Assembly (NCBI GenBank): GCA_964607765.1
Contig: CAZSNT010000007.1
Span: 1-64,000 of the forward strand
DNA from: CAZSNT01 sp964607765
GTDB lineage: Bacteria; Verrucomicrobiota; Lentisphaeria; Oligosphaerales; JABHEG01
Direction of reading: 5' to 3'
Length of the DNA: 64,000 nt
Shown: piece after piece, positions 32,674 through 41,902 of the stretch
Position numbering within the stretch: position 1 is the stretch's first letter
Layout of the letters: each line of letters starts with the position of its first letter
Notes under the pieces: generated by a model
What the model was told of the DNA's origin: nothing
The model's database searches: none
What the model saw: the letters and a program-made list of their open reading frames with translations, nothing else
Position numbers and translations under genes: made by a program

Positions 32674-33108
32674 CTACTCTCTGTGGTAAGGGGAGCCGGC
32701 GTGGATCGAAACGGCGCGGTAGATCTGTTCGGCGAGCAGCAACTGAGCGAGGTCGTGCGGCAGCGTCATTTTCGAGAGCGAGAGGAGTTCGGCCGCGCGT
32801 TCCTTGACTGCGTCGCCCAGACCGTCCGGACCGCCCACGACGAACGTCACCGGGCCGCTCAGGTTGAAGAGCCTGCGCGAGAGTGCCGTGGACGTGTACT
32901 GGCGCCCTTCCTCAGCGAGTGCGAGCACAGTGCCGCCCGTCTTGTCCAAGAGCCCCAGGATCTGCTCGGCTTCCTTGACGATGCCGGCGTCTCTGACGGT
33001 CTTGTGCACGACACTGGAGCGTGGGCCGAGACGTCGCATGTAGTCCTCGATCCGGTGGCGCAAGTGGATGTCCTTGACACGGCCGACGGTGATGATGGTG
33101 AACTGCAT
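32674..33108 (-). CDS. rlmH: 23S rRNA pseudouridine1915 N3-methyltransferase RlmH
   Basis: A 144-residue SPOUT-family methyltransferase that methylates pseudouridine 1915 of 23S rRNA in the assembled ribosome. The motifs VLALAEEGRQYTSTALSRRL, TFVVGGPDGLGDAVKERAAE and SLSKMTLPHDLAQLLLAEQI, and the end GSPYHRE, are characteristic. The length is near the usual 155. It lies 25 bp downstream of the BatA-type gene. Confidence 0.97.
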   Translation of the reverse strand: MQFTIITVGRVKDIHLRHRIEDYMRRLGPRSSVVHKTVRDAGIVKEAEQILGLLDKTGGTVLALAEEGRQYTSTALSRRLFNLSGPVTFVVGGPDGLGDAVKERAAELLSLSKMTLPHDLAQLLLAEQIYRAVSIHAGSPYHRE

Positions 33109-33133
33109 CGGTCTCTGCTCCGGCTGCGGCGGA

Positions 33134-35149
33134 TCACGCTACGCGTCGCCTGCCGCGCACTTCGCGCCGATCCAGCCACGCGATGAGCGCGAACTCGGCC
33201 AGGAACAGGAGCGCGGCGACCGAGGCACAATAAGGCCACAGCTGCGTTGTGGTTTCGGCGTCTGCTTCGGGCGCAGCGCCGGCCGCCGGCCGGACGTTGG
33301 CTGACGCGGCGGTCTGGAGGAGTAAGTCGAGGTCTGCGAGACTGGTCTTGTCGACCAGCGACTCTCGCCGCGACACATTCACCTCGTAGGGCACGGTTCC
33401 GATGGTGAAGACGGTCGGGGCTGACGTGTCGGCACGTTCTCGGTCGAGGTCTGTTTCGTGCGCATCGTCGCCGGCCCAGTCCTGTCCCGGCGGCACGGGC
33501 TGGCCGCACTCGAGCTCCACCACGCCGAATCCGGGTGGGACCGCGACTGCGAGCATTTCGCGCACCAGGGGAAGGAACGAGCCGGTCATGGGCAGATCGC
33601 TCCAGTCCGGCTGGAACGCGAGGGCGCTGACGAACAGACGGCCTTTGCCGAGATCGCGGCTGAGCAGCATGGGGTCGTCGTCCATGCTGCGGAGCAGGAT
33701 CTGCGCATCGCCGAGGGACGCGAGTCGTACGTAACGGTAGATGGGGAACAGGAAAAGGTCAGTCTGGCCCGCGTCTTCGAATGCTCGGCCGAGCAGCGAA
33801 CCGTCGTTCACCCATCCCAAGGCGAAGGTATCCTGCGGCTTGCGATGCTCGCCGGCCATGCCGAGGAAACGTGCGTCCAGCAGACCGCTCTGGCGCAGGC
33901 CGTGAAACATGTGTCCTGCGGCGGCGCCCGGGGTGGCGATGAGCACGCCGCCCTGTTCGATGTAGGCGCGGAGCTGAGCGAATTCCTGTTCGCCCAGGTA
34001 ACCGGCGGCGCCGAGCAGCCAGACCGCGTTGAATGCGGGCAGATCAACCGCGAACAGGAAATCCGGGTCCGTGTTCTCCTGAACGAACCGGACTGCACTG
34101 GACGTGTCAGTTGCCGACATGGCTCTGTTCACGAAGAACAACTCCTGCGCCTTCCTGCGCTCCTGCTTCAGCGGCGTGACTGTAAGCACTTTGACCGGCG
34201 GGAACCCGCCAATCCAGAACCGGTACGTGTCGTCGAGTGTGTAGGCATCGGGCGTCAGGCTGAGCGTGCCGCGCGTTGCATCCGTCTTCGGTACAGCGAA
34301 GGCGACTTTGCCGGTCTGGAAAGCGGGCAGCGTTACCTCCCGGAACATGCTCTCGCCGGCGGCCTCGAGTGTCAGCTTGCGCGTTACCGCAGAAAGGCCG
34401 AAGTTGCGGACCTCCGCGACCACTCGGACGGCCTCATCGCTGATCGGGACGACTTCCGCCTCGACAATCCCCGCATTCTCTGCGCGTTCCGGATTCACAT
34501 CGACAAAACGCACCTCGGTGTCGGGAGGGACTGGGGGTGGGGCCGCCAGTTGCCAATCCGATTGCTGGAAATCGGAGACGATGACCAGGACATGGCGTCT
34601 GCGTGGTGTGAACACGCTCAAGGCTGTGGCCAGGGCGTCGGCATGCTCGCCGGCCACGTAGGATGTATCAACAGTGGCCAGGGCCTCGCGGATCGCGGCC
34701 CTGGGATCGCCGGGCCGGGCCACGACAACCGGCTCGGCCCCGGACAGGACCATGCCGACGGCCGCGTCCGGGTGCAGGCGGAGGATCTCGTCGATGTGCT
34801 GTCGGGCGTTGCTCAGGCCGCCCCAGCCGCTCATGCTGGCCGACGTGTCGAGAACGATGATCAGCTCCGTGTCGCCAGCGACGGAACCACCGGCGTCGGC
34901 GGCAGGCGCGCGCCAGACGGGACGCGCAAATGTGAGAACGACGGCGGCGAGCAACAGCAATCGCAGGATCAGCACAAACAGATCCTGCAGCTGCTTCTTG
35001 CCTTCGCGCGGCAGATGACCACGTCGGATGAAGCGGATGGAAGGGAACACAACCCGGACAGGAATCTCCCGGTTCATCATGTGCAGCACCAGCGGTACTG
35101 CCAACGATGCGGCTCCGAGCAGGAACAGGGGATAGACGAAGGATAGCAT
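33134..35149 (-). CDS. BatA/VWA-domain membrane protein
   Basis: A 671-residue protein. The N-terminal BatA segment (SFVYPLFLLGAASLAVPLVL, then PSIRFIRRG and a second helix LFVLILRLLLLAAVVLTFAR) leads into a von Willebrand A domain with the metal site LDTSASMSG. A later glutamine-amidotransferase-like region (about 360-520, AYIEQGGVLIATPGAAAG) and a C-terminal helix follow. This is the usual planctomycete/Bacteroidetes BatA layout that partners with DUF58 and a MoxR ATPase. Its partner DUF58 gene lies upstream, separated by 333 bp of repeats. Confidence 0.9.
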   Translation of the reverse strand: MLSFVYPLFLLGAASLAVPLVLHMMNREIPVRVVFPSIRFIRRGHLPREGKKQLQDLFVLILRLLLLAAVVLTFARPVWRAPAADAGGSVAGDTELIIVLDTSASMSGWGGLSNARQHIDEILRLHPDAAVGMVLSGAEPVVVARPGDPRAAIREALATVDTSYVAGEHADALATALSVFTPRRRHVLVIVSDFQQSDWQLAAPPPVPPDTEVRFVDVNPERAENAGIVEAEVVPISDEAVRVVAEVRNFGLSAVTRKLTLEAAGESMFREVTLPAFQTGKVAFAVPKTDATRGTLSLTPDAYTLDDTYRFWIGGFPPVKVLTVTPLKQERRKAQELFFVNRAMSATDTSSAVRFVQENTDPDFLFAVDLPAFNAVWLLGAAGYLGEQEFAQLRAYIEQGGVLIATPGAAAGHMFHGLRQSGLLDARFLGMAGEHRKPQDTFALGWVNDGSLLGRAFEDAGQTDLFLFPIYRYVRLASLGDAQILLRSMDDDPMLLSRDLGKGRLFVSALAFQPDWSDLPMTGSFLPLVREMLAVAVPPGFGVVELECGQPVPPGQDWAGDDAHETDLDRERADTSAPTVFTIGTVPYEVNVSRRESLVDKTSLADLDLLLQTAASANVRPAAGAAPEADAETTTQLWPYCASVAALLFLAEFALIAWLDRREVRGRRRVA

Positions 35150-35164
35150 CAGTGTTCAGTTTCG

Positions 35165-35479
35165 GCGTTCGGTGTTCGGCGTTCGGTGTTCAGCGTTCGG
35201 CGTTCGGTGTTCGGTGTTCAGCGTTCGGTGTTCAGCGTTCGGCGTTCGGTGTTCAGTCAATGTCGTTGAGTTAAGGAGTTGGTCGCCATCCCGGAAGATT
35301 AGGGTGAGAGATTAAGGCCAAAGATTAGGGTCGGACACCCCTCATCTTTCGCCTTGATCTTTCGCCCTAATCTCCGGAAGCCCCTTAATTCAATGACATT
35401 GGGTGTTCAGTGTTCGGTGTTCAGTGTTCGGTGTTCAGTGTTCGGTGTTCAGTGTTCGGCGTTCGGTGTTCAGTGTTCG
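35165..35479. repeat. Heptanucleotide array split by an inserted element
   Basis: Thirteen 7-nt units of the form G[CT]GTTC[AG] fill 35165-35255, and eleven more fill 35403-35479. Between them is the 144-bp element at 35258-35401. The units on both sides are the same family, so the array was probably continuous before insertion. The array ends 3 bp before the stop codon of the DUF58 gene. Confidence 0.9.
35258..35401. mobile_element. MITE-like element with 13-nt iterated hairpin arms (copy B)
   Basis: The ends CAATGTCGTTGAGTTAAGG and CCTTAATTCAATGACATTG are inverted repeats matching at 17 of 19 positions. The left arm has 13-mers GGAAGATTAGGGT, GAGAGATTAAGGC and CAAAGATTAGGGT; the right arm has inverted units CTCATCTTTCGCC, TTGATCTTTCGCC and CTAATCTCC. 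It is a near copy of 2691-2833. It has no coding capacity, so any mobility would need enzymes from elsewhere. Confidence 0.8.
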
Positions 35480-35482
35480 GTG

Positions 35483-36391
35483 TCACCTCAGCAATGCCTC
35501 CCGCCGGTGCAGGTAGGCTGCGAGTGTGTTACCCAGATGATCGGCGCTGGCGATGCGCAGGAAATCCACTTGCTCGCCGAGGCATTGGCGTCTGATCTGT
35601 TCGGTGTAGTCGGTCATGGCCTTCACATATGTGTCCCGGACAAGCTCGGGCGCGGTCGCCATCTCCGCGTCCGTCTCGCTGTCGACAAAGCGCGTCGTCC
35701 GAGCGAACGGGAAGTCGATTTCGTCGCTGTCCAGCACTTGGAAGACCAGGCATTCGTGGTGTGCAAACCGGAAGCGCTTGAGCACGTTGTGCAGCGCCTG
35801 TCCCGTGTCGAGGAGATCGGAGATCAAGACGATCACTCCCCGCCGATGCAGCTTCTGGGCCAGGTGCGTCAGCACCGTGTCGTGGTCCGCAACCCCGGCC
35901 GGCTTGATGCGGTGCAGTTCGGTCAGGATCCGTTGCAGGCCGCCTGTGTGTGCCCCGGGAGGGATGCTGGACACGAGTGTGTCGCTGTAGGCGTAGAAAC
36001 CCACGTTGTCGCCCTGGCGCGAGGCCAGGTATGCGAGGCAAGCTGCGATCATGCACGCGTACTTGAGTTTCGTGCACGGCGCGCGCGTGCCCTGGTATGC
36101 CATGGACTTGCTGGCATCGAGCATGATGCAGCAGTTCATGTTCGTCTCTTCCTGGTAGACTTTGGTGTAGAACCGATCGCGGCGCCCGAGCACCTTCCAG
36201 TCCACGTACTTGAGATCATCGCCCGGTACGTAGCTGCGGTATTGGAAGAACTCGCTGCCGAACCCGTGGTAAAGGCTGCGATGCAGGCCGGAGATGAACC
36301 CTTCCACGGCTACGCGCGCCAACAGCGAGTAGCTGTCGATCCGCGCCAGCGTCTCGGGTGCAAGAAGCTCTGCTATGGTCTGGTCAGGCAT
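35483..36391 (-). CDS. DUF58 domain protein
   Basis: A 302-residue soluble protein of the DUF58 family: GFGSEFFQYRSYVPGDDLKYVDWKV, then a VWA-like metal-site strand CIMLDASKSM, and LISDLLDTGQ. These proteins usually work with a MoxR-type AAA ATPase and membrane BatA/VWA proteins. The downstream BatA gene is present, but no moxR gene lies in the preceding region, where an SDR gene is found instead. The gap to BatA is 333 bp of tandem repeats plus the inserted element. Confidence 0.93.
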   Translation of the reverse strand: MPDQTIAELLAPETLARIDSYSLLARVAVEGFISGLHRSLYHGFGSEFFQYRSYVPGDDLKYVDWKVLGRRDRFYTKVYQEETNMNCCIMLDASKSMAYQGTRAPCTKLKYACMIAACLAYLASRQGDNVGFYAYSDTLVSSIPPGAHTGGLQRILTELHRIKPAGVADHDTVLTHLAQKLHRRGVIVLISDLLDTGQALHNVLKRFRFAHHECLVFQVLDSDEIDFPFARTTRFVDSETDAEMATAPELVRDTYVKAMTDYTEQIRRQCLGEQVDFLRIASADHLGNTLAAYLHRREALLR

Positions 36392-36435
36392 GGCTTGCCA
36401 ATCACGTTCCGGCTTTCCGGACGCCTCCGAACGGG

Positions 36436-37191
36436 CTACTTCTCCACATGGAACCGGCGCAGAGCGATCTCAGGCATGTCCACATTCACGGGCTGCATGA
36501 CAGCAAACAGAACCAGGTCCGCGACGTCCTCGGTGCGCAGCATTGTCTGCCCCTCGAACCGCTTGGCCAGGTACGTGCCCGCAATGAAATCAGTGTCCAC
36601 GCCGCCGGGGCAGATGGTGTGGACGTGTATCCCGTGCGGTTTCGCCTCCAGAGCCAGGCAGCGGGCAAACCCCAGCAGCGCATGCTTGCTGGCACAGTAG
36701 GCGGCCTGGTACATGTAGCCCTGCGTACCGGATGTGCTGGAGATGTTTATAATCTTGCCGCTCTTCTGGCGGATCATGCGCGGCAAGACATGCTTGCAGA
36801 ACAGGAATGGCGCCGTGGCATTGACTTGCAGCGTGTGCTCCCAGTCGTCGAGCCGGATGTCGGTGATCGGGGCCTCCAGGAACACGCCTGCGTTGTTGAC
36901 CAATATATCCACTCCCCCGAGCAGGTCTGCGCAGCGGTCCACTACGCCTTCCACGTCGTCCGCGTTCGCTACGTCACAAGGCATCGGCAGACCGTCGCCG
37001 GGCATGCTGTCAATCTGCCGCGTCACGTCCCGCAACTGTCCTTCCGAGCGCGCGACAAGCGCGATGCTGGCGCCACGGGAGGCCAGTGCCAGTGCCACTG
37101 CTTTGCCGATGCCGCGACTGGCGCCCGTAACGATCGCGCGCTGTCCGGTCAGTGTCGGGTCGGGGGTGGGGAGACTGCTGGATTGAGGCAT
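36436..37191 (-). CDS. Short-chain dehydrogenase/reductase
   Basis: A 251-residue classical SDR oxidoreductase. It has the cofactor motif TGASRGIG, the structural motif NNAG, a catalytic Ser in INISSTSG and the pair YCASK (Tyr-x-x-x-Lys). The Arg after the first glycine motif (VARSEGQ) favours NADP(H). The C-terminal region (PVNVDMPEIALRRFHVEK) matches 3-oxoacyl-ACP reductase-like and sepiapterin reductase-like forms; the substrate is not known. Confidence 0.92.
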   Translation of the reverse strand: MPQSSSLPTPDPTLTGQRAIVTGASRGIGKAVALALASRGASIALVARSEGQLRDVTRQIDSMPGDGLPMPCDVANADDVEGVVDRCADLLGGVDILVNNAGVFLEAPITDIRLDDWEHTLQVNATAPFLFCKHVLPRMIRQKSGKIINISSTSGTQGYMYQAAYCASKHALLGFARCLALEAKPHGIHVHTICPGGVDTDFIAGTYLAKRFEGQTMLRTEDVADLVLFAVMQPVNVDMPEIALRRFHVEK

Positions 37192-37439
37192 GGTTCACGC
37201 GGACTCTTGTTGCGTCGCAGAGCGCTTGTGTCGAAGTCGCCAAACGTACACCCATTTACCGGAAAAGACAGGTGGACGCACCGTGCCTCCCCTCCCAATC
37301 AGTGCTCCACCTCGACGAGCCCGGCGGCGGCAGGGACGCGAGGCGGGTTGACCTGCACGGTTGCGGGGCAAAGTTATGGCTTGCCCCGGATGTCGCGTGC
37401 GACAACGAATAACGAATAGCCCTGACCAAGGAACAGACG

Positions 37440-38465
37440 ATGAAAGCGATTCCCAGCTACCTGGCTGAGTATGAGAAGCTGTACTCCGAGAACCCGCGCG
37501 AGGCGGGCATCAAGTGGTTTCGGCAGGCGCGGTACGGGCTGTTCCTGCACTACGGCCTGTATTCCCTGCTCGGCCGTCACGAGTGGGTGCAGCTGCGTGA
37601 GCTCATCCCGGTGGCTGAATATGCCAAACTCAAGGACCAGTTCACGGCGGACAAGTTCGATGCGTTCGCCATTGCGGAGTTCGCACAGGCCTGCGGCATG
37701 AAGTACGTGAACATCACGACGCGGCATCACGACAGCTTCTGTCTGTTCAACAGCGATTACACTTCGTTCAACAGTGCCAATTCCCCGGCGCAGCGCGACT
37801 TGGTCGCGGAGCTGTCCGTTGCCTGTGAGCACTACGGATTGGGGTTGTGCCTCTACTACTCCCACGGCCGTGACTGGAAACACCCGCACGCCCCGAACAA
37901 CGACGAATGGGGCGGTGGTGCCCGCCCCCAGTACGACCCGCCCGAGCCCTCCTACGCGACCGGGGCGGAGCACGACCTGGATCAGTACCTGGATTTCATG
38001 AGCGCGCAGATCAGGGAACTGCTGACGCGCTACGGACCCGTGGCTGCCATCTGGCTCGACGGCATTGCGGTGCCGAACTCCGGGGACAGCGCGAAGTTCC
38101 GTTGCCAGGACCTGTACGACATGATCCACAGCCTTCAGCCGCAGGTGCTGGTTTCCTACAAGCAGGGCTTGTTGGGCACGGAGGACTTTTTCGCCCCGGA
38201 GCACAAGGCCGTGGAGCGTGACGACGGCAAGCCCATGGAGATCTGCACGACGATGTGCCCGAAGAGCTGGGGCTACCTGGAAGCCGGCGTCGGCAAGCAC
38301 AAGTCGGCCGACGAGGTGTGGGCCACTCTGGCGACGGCACGCGAGGACGGCTGCAACCTGCTGCTGAACACCGGGCCGCTGCCGGATGGTTCAATCGACA
38401 AGGAAGACGATGTCGTGCTGCGCAAGGTGGGAGAGCGCCTGGATAGAGAGGGGATTCCCGAGTAA
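37440..38465 (+). CDS. Alpha-L-fucosidase family protein (GH29)
   Basis: A 341-residue protein matching the catalytic barrel of GH29: KWFRQARYGLFLHYGLYSLL, YVNITTRHHDSFCLFNS and the nucleophile strand IWLDG. It has no signal peptide, so it would act in the cytoplasm on an imported fuco-oligosaccharide or glycoside. It lacks the C-terminal beta-sandwich seen in many GH29 enzymes. The first gene of a plus-strand group with proA and a glycosidase-like barrel; the gap to proA is 12 bp. Confidence 0.88.
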   Translation: MKAIPSYLAEYEKLYSENPREAGIKWFRQARYGLFLHYGLYSLLGRHEWVQLRELIPVAEYAKLKDQFTADKFDAFAIAEFAQACGMKYVNITTRHHDSFCLFNSDYTSFNSANSPAQRDLVAELSVACEHYGLGLCLYYSHGRDWKHPHAPNNDEWGGGARPQYDPPEPSYATGAEHDLDQYLDFMSAQIRELLTRYGPVAAIWLDGIAVPNSGDSAKFRCQDLYDMIHSLQPQVLVSYKQGLLGTEDFFAPEHKAVERDDGKPMEICTTMCPKSWGYLEAGVGKHKSADEVWATLATAREDGCNLLLNTGPLPDGSIDKEDDVVLRKVGERLDREGIPE

Positions 38466-38477
38466 GGAGCATTCCGA

Positions 38478-39773
38478 ATGAACACTGCAGTTGCTGCCGC
38501 TGCTGCCCGGCAGGCCTCCGTGCCCCTGGCTGCGGCTGACACTGACACGAAGAACGATGCGTTGAGAGCGGTCGCCGCGGCATTGTGCGATGCGGTTGAC
38601 GAGATACTCGCGGCGAACCGCCTGGATGTGGCGGCGAGCGAGGAGGCGGGGCTTGCAGCGCCGCTGCTGAAACGGCTGAAGCTCAGCGAGGGCAAGGTCG
38701 CGCAGATCGTCGAAGGCGTTACCAGTTTGACGCGTCTTGCCGACCCGGTCGGCCAGACTCAGACCGCCACGGAACTGGATGAAGGGCTGGAGCTGTTCCG
38801 GGTCACGTGCCCGATCGGCGTGATTGGCGTGATCTTCGAGTCCAGACCCGACGCGTTGGTGCAGATCTCCACGTTGTGCCTGAAGAGTGGCAATTCCGTG
38901 CTGCTGAAAGGCGGCAGTGAAGCGCGCAACACGAACCGCGTCCTGGCCCGGATCATTACGGCGGCCACTGCCGGCGCAGACATACCCGCCGGCTGGCTGC
39001 AATTGCTCGAGACGCGTGAAGATGTCGGGCAGATGCTTGGCCTTGATCAGCACATTGACCTGATCATTCCACGTGGCTCGAATGAGTTTGTTCAGCACAT
39101 CATGCGGAACACGAACATCCCCGTGCTCGGGCACGCTGACGGCATCTGTCACGTGTATGTGGATGCAGCAGCGGACCTGGACATGGCGCTGGCGATCGCC
39201 CGAGACTCCAAGTGTCAGTACGTGGCGGTATGCAACGCAGCGGAGACACTGCTTGTGCACGAGGCTGTCGCAGGGGAATTCCTGCCGCGCCTGGTGCAGA
39301 CGTTGGCACCCGACGGGGTCGAGCTGCGCGGCTGTTCGCGCACGCGGGAGATCATTGCCGCAGCGCCGGCGACAGATGACGATTGGCGTACCGAGTACCT
39401 GGACATGATCCTGGCGGTACGCGTCGTGTCCGACCTGGCGGACGCCATTGGCCACATCAACACGTACGGCTCGGGGCACACCGACGCGATCGTCACGCGG
39501 GACGGCGGCAGCGCGGCGGCCTTTATGGACCTGGTGGACTCGGCGGACGTGTTCTGGAACTGCAGTACGCGGTTCAGCGACGGCTTCCGCTTCGGGCTTG
39601 GCGCAGAGGTGGGGATCAGCACGAACAAGATCCACGCCCGCGGTCCTGTGGGGCTTGAAGGGCTCGTGATCCACAAGTGGAAGCTCATCGGACAGGGCCA
39701 CACGGTCGCCCCATACGCGGACGGTAACACGGCGTTCACGCACCGGCGTCTGGACAAGGCTTTCGGGGAGTGA
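38478..39773 (+). CDS. proA: Gamma-glutamyl phosphate reductase (proline biosynthesis)
   Basis: A 431-residue NADPH-dependent aldehyde-dehydrogenase-fold enzyme that converts gamma-glutamyl phosphate to glutamate semialdehyde. Signatures are VIFESRPDALVQISTLCLKS, GGSEARNTNRVL, the catalytic-cysteine region VAVCNAAETLLVH and EVGISTNKIHARGPVGLEGL. The length is normal. No proB is adjacent, which is common in these phyla. It is embedded between two glycosidase-like genes, so the cluster is not a simple proline operon. Confidence 0.96.
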   Translation: MNTAVAAAAARQASVPLAAADTDTKNDALRAVAAALCDAVDEILAANRLDVAASEEAGLAAPLLKRLKLSEGKVAQIVEGVTSLTRLADPVGQTQTATELDEGLELFRVTCPIGVIGVIFESRPDALVQISTLCLKSGNSVLLKGGSEARNTNRVLARIITAATAGADIPAGWLQLLETREDVGQMLGLDQHIDLIIPRGSNEFVQHIMRNTNIPVLGHADGICHVYVDAAADLDMALAIARDSKCQYVAVCNAAETLLVHEAVAGEFLPRLVQTLAPDGVELRGCSRTREIIAAAPATDDDWRTEYLDMILAVRVVSDLADAIGHINTYGSGHTDAIVTRDGGSAAAFMDLVDSADVFWNCSTRFSDGFRFGLGAEVGISTNKIHARGPVGLEGLVIHKWKLIGQGHTVAPYADGNTAFTHRRLDKAFGE

Positions 39774-39775
39774 GC

Positions 39776-40831
39776 ATGTCGCAGACACGTGTCTCAATCG
39801 ACGCTGACAGGTTCCTGATCAATGGCGCTCCGACGTACGCGGGGCGGCAATGGCAAGGGCAGAGGATCGAGGGCCTGCTGCTCAACGCACGCCTGGTCCA
39901 AGGCATCTTCGACGATCTCAATCCCGAGACGCGTGGCATGTGGTCCTATCCCGACACGGGCGAGTGGGACCCGGAGCGCAACACGGCCGAGTTCCTGGCC
40001 GCGATGCCGGAGTGGCGGCGGCAGGGCCTGCTCGCTTTCACTCTGAACCTCCAGGGCGGGAGTCCTCAAGGCTACAGCAAGCAGCAACCGTGGCACAATT
40101 CCGCGTTCAAGGCTAACGGCGACCTGCGGCCTGACTACCTGGCACGATTGCGTCGGATTCTGGATCGCGCCGATGAGCTTGGGATGGTGGTGATCCTGGG
40201 CTTGTTCTATTTCGGGCAGGACCATCGTCTGCAGGATGAGGCCGCCGTCGTTCGTGCCGTGGACAATGCCGTTGCCTGGCTTGCGGCAGCCGAGTATCGG
40301 CACGTCCTGATCGAGGTGAACAACGAGTGCAACGTGCAGTACAGCCATGACATTCTCATGCCGGAGCGCGTGCACGAGCTGATTCAGCGTGTGGCGTCCA
40401 CTGTCTGCGGCGGTGATCCGTTCCTGGTCGGTACCAGCTACGGCGGCGGCAAAGTGCCCCTTCCTAACGTGATAGAAGCGAGTGATTTCCTGCTCATGCA
40501 CGGCAATGGTGTCAGTGATCCGAACAGGATCCGGGCGATGGTGGACGAGTGTCGGGCCGATCCGGCCTACCGCGGCCAGCCCGTGCTGATCAACGAGGAC
40601 GACCACTACGCGTTCGAGCTGCCTGACAATAATCTCGCCGCCGCCGTGAGCCGGTACTGCAGTTGGGGGTATTTCGACTTCCGTCGCCCGTATGAGCCGT
40701 TCTGTGAGGGGTACCAGAGCGTGCCGGCGGACTGGGGTGTCAACTCACCGCGGAAACGGGCGTTCTTCCGGCGGGTGGCCGAGATCACGGGTGCGGCCGA
40801 GGCCGGGCAGGCGGACATCAAGCAGGCGTAG
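39776..40831 (+). CDS. Glycoside-hydrolase-like TIM-barrel protein, family not assigned
   Basis: A 351-residue protein with barrel-like elements of clan GH-A enzymes: AFTLNLQGGSPQGYS, LDRADELGMVVILGLFYFGQ, the first candidate acid HVLIEVNNECN (with Asn-Glu), and a later acid GQPVLINEDDHYAF. These two Glu positions fit a retaining glycosidase, but I cannot place it in a named GH family. There is no signal peptide. The ATG at 39776 is two bases after the proA stop; a GTG at 39770 would overlap. Co-transcription with the fucosidase suggests joint intracellular glycan use. Confidence 0.7.
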   Translation: MSQTRVSIDADRFLINGAPTYAGRQWQGQRIEGLLLNARLVQGIFDDLNPETRGMWSYPDTGEWDPERNTAEFLAAMPEWRRQGLLAFTLNLQGGSPQGYSKQQPWHNSAFKANGDLRPDYLARLRRILDRADELGMVVILGLFYFGQDHRLQDEAAVVRAVDNAVAWLAAAEYRHVLIEVNNECNVQYSHDILMPERVHELIQRVASTVCGGDPFLVGTSYGGGKVPLPNVIEASDFLLMHGNGVSDPNRIRAMVDECRADPAYRGQPVLINEDDHYAFELPDNNLAAAVSRYCSWGYFDFRRPYEPFCEGYQSVPADWGVNSPRKRAFFRRVAEITGAAEAGQADIKQA

Positions 40832-40852
40832 TCTTCTGCGGGTTCGCCGGAG

Positions 40853-41902
40853 TCAGGCCCGCAACAGCTCCATCCATGCCAATAGGTTCCTGCACGCCTC
40901 AGCGTCTGATGGTTGCTCCGCCCCCGCCGGGCTGGGGAACGGCTGCTGGTAAAACCCGGCAAGCCGAAGCGCTCCGACCAGCAGACAGACATGGGGGAGA
41001 AAGCTGCGCTCCACGTCGTCAAGCTCCGGTCCATCTTCTTCGTAAAGGGCAACACACTCGTCCAGCACACCAGTGTCAAGTCGGGGCGGACTCCGCCATG
41101 CCCTGTCCCTGGCGTACTCGCTATCCCAGTCCGTGCCGAACATGAGCACAATGGCCTTCGCGAGTTCGAGAAGCCTGAACCCATGCCTGGGCGCATCCCA
41201 ATCCACGATGGCGACCACGCGGTTCGCCTCGAAACGAAGGTTGAAATGTTGGAAGTCGCCATGACGCACCAAGGAGGGGAAGGCATCGGGAGGCAAGGCC
41301 AGAAGCGCATCGGCGGCCTCCTCGACATGTCGGGCGATGGGGCGGAACACGGCGGCCAGCGCACTCCTGTCGACGTCGGAACCGGCGTTTGTCATCAGGC
41401 AATCGCGCATGCTGGCGAAGTAAGCGCGGACCCCGTCGATGTCCGACGTGGGGGTACATCTTACCGAATCAGGGATGCTGTCCATCGGGAAACGCGTCGA
41501 CACGCCGTGTAACCTGCCGAGCATCCGCAATCCGTTCTGACGCTGATGCCGGTTGCCCGGCTCGAACCCACGTCCCACTATCGGCTGCACGAAGAACACC
41601 TGCTCCTCCAGGGGGAAGGTCTTCTGCCCCGTCTGTGTCTCGAGTATGCCGGGCACGGGCAGCCCGGCCGAACGGACGAAGTCCTGCACGCTCAAGGAGA
41701 ACGCTATCCGCTCCCCCGTTCTCGAGAACCACGGATACTCCTTCAGCAGATACCGCGAACCGTCCGCTTCGAAAGTGAGAACGATCCTCCCGGCCCAGGT
41801 ATTCGGGTTCCGAGTCACCGAGGAGATGCTCGTGAACGAGTACTCGGCCCTGGCCGTCTCGACGACGGTGGCAATTGCGTCAGAGGACGTATCCGCTTTC
41901 AT
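40853..41902 (-). CDS. Aminoglycoside-phosphotransferase-like (APH) kinase
   Basis: A protein of about 349 residues with the APH/choline-kinase fold: YLLKEYPWFSRTGERIAFS, the catalytic loop LVRHGDFQHFNLRF (His-Gly-Asp, Asn) and the metal site VAIVDWDAPRHGF. The family includes small-molecule kinases (for example homoserine, fructosamine or spectinomycin kinases); the substrate is unknown. The start is uncertain: the ATG at 41902 lacks a clear binding site, and the frame remains open to 41968. The C-terminus ends convergently with the glycosidase cluster. Confidence 0.82.
   Translation of the reverse strand: MKADTSSDAIATVVETARAEYSFTSISSVTRNPNTWAGRIVLTFEADGSRYLLKEYPWFSRTGERIAFSLSVQDFVRSAGLPVPGILETQTGQKTFPLEEQVFFVQPIVGRGFEPGNRHQRQNGLRMLGRLHGVSTRFPMDSIPDSVRCTPTSDIDGVRAYFASMRDCLMTNAGSDVDRSALAAVFRPIARHVEEAADALLALPPDAFPSLVRHGDFQHFNLRFEANRVVAIVDWDAPRHGFRLLELAKAIVLMFGTDWDSEYARDRAWRSPPRLDTGVLDECVALYEEDGPELDDVERSFLPHVCLLVGALRLAGFYQQPFPSPAGAEQPSDAEACRNLLAWMELLRA

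Noticed and set aside
38391..39797. Long minus-strand open frame over proA
   Set aside because: It has no recognisable domain, and proA on the other strand is complete; many similar antisense frames exist in this GC-rich window.
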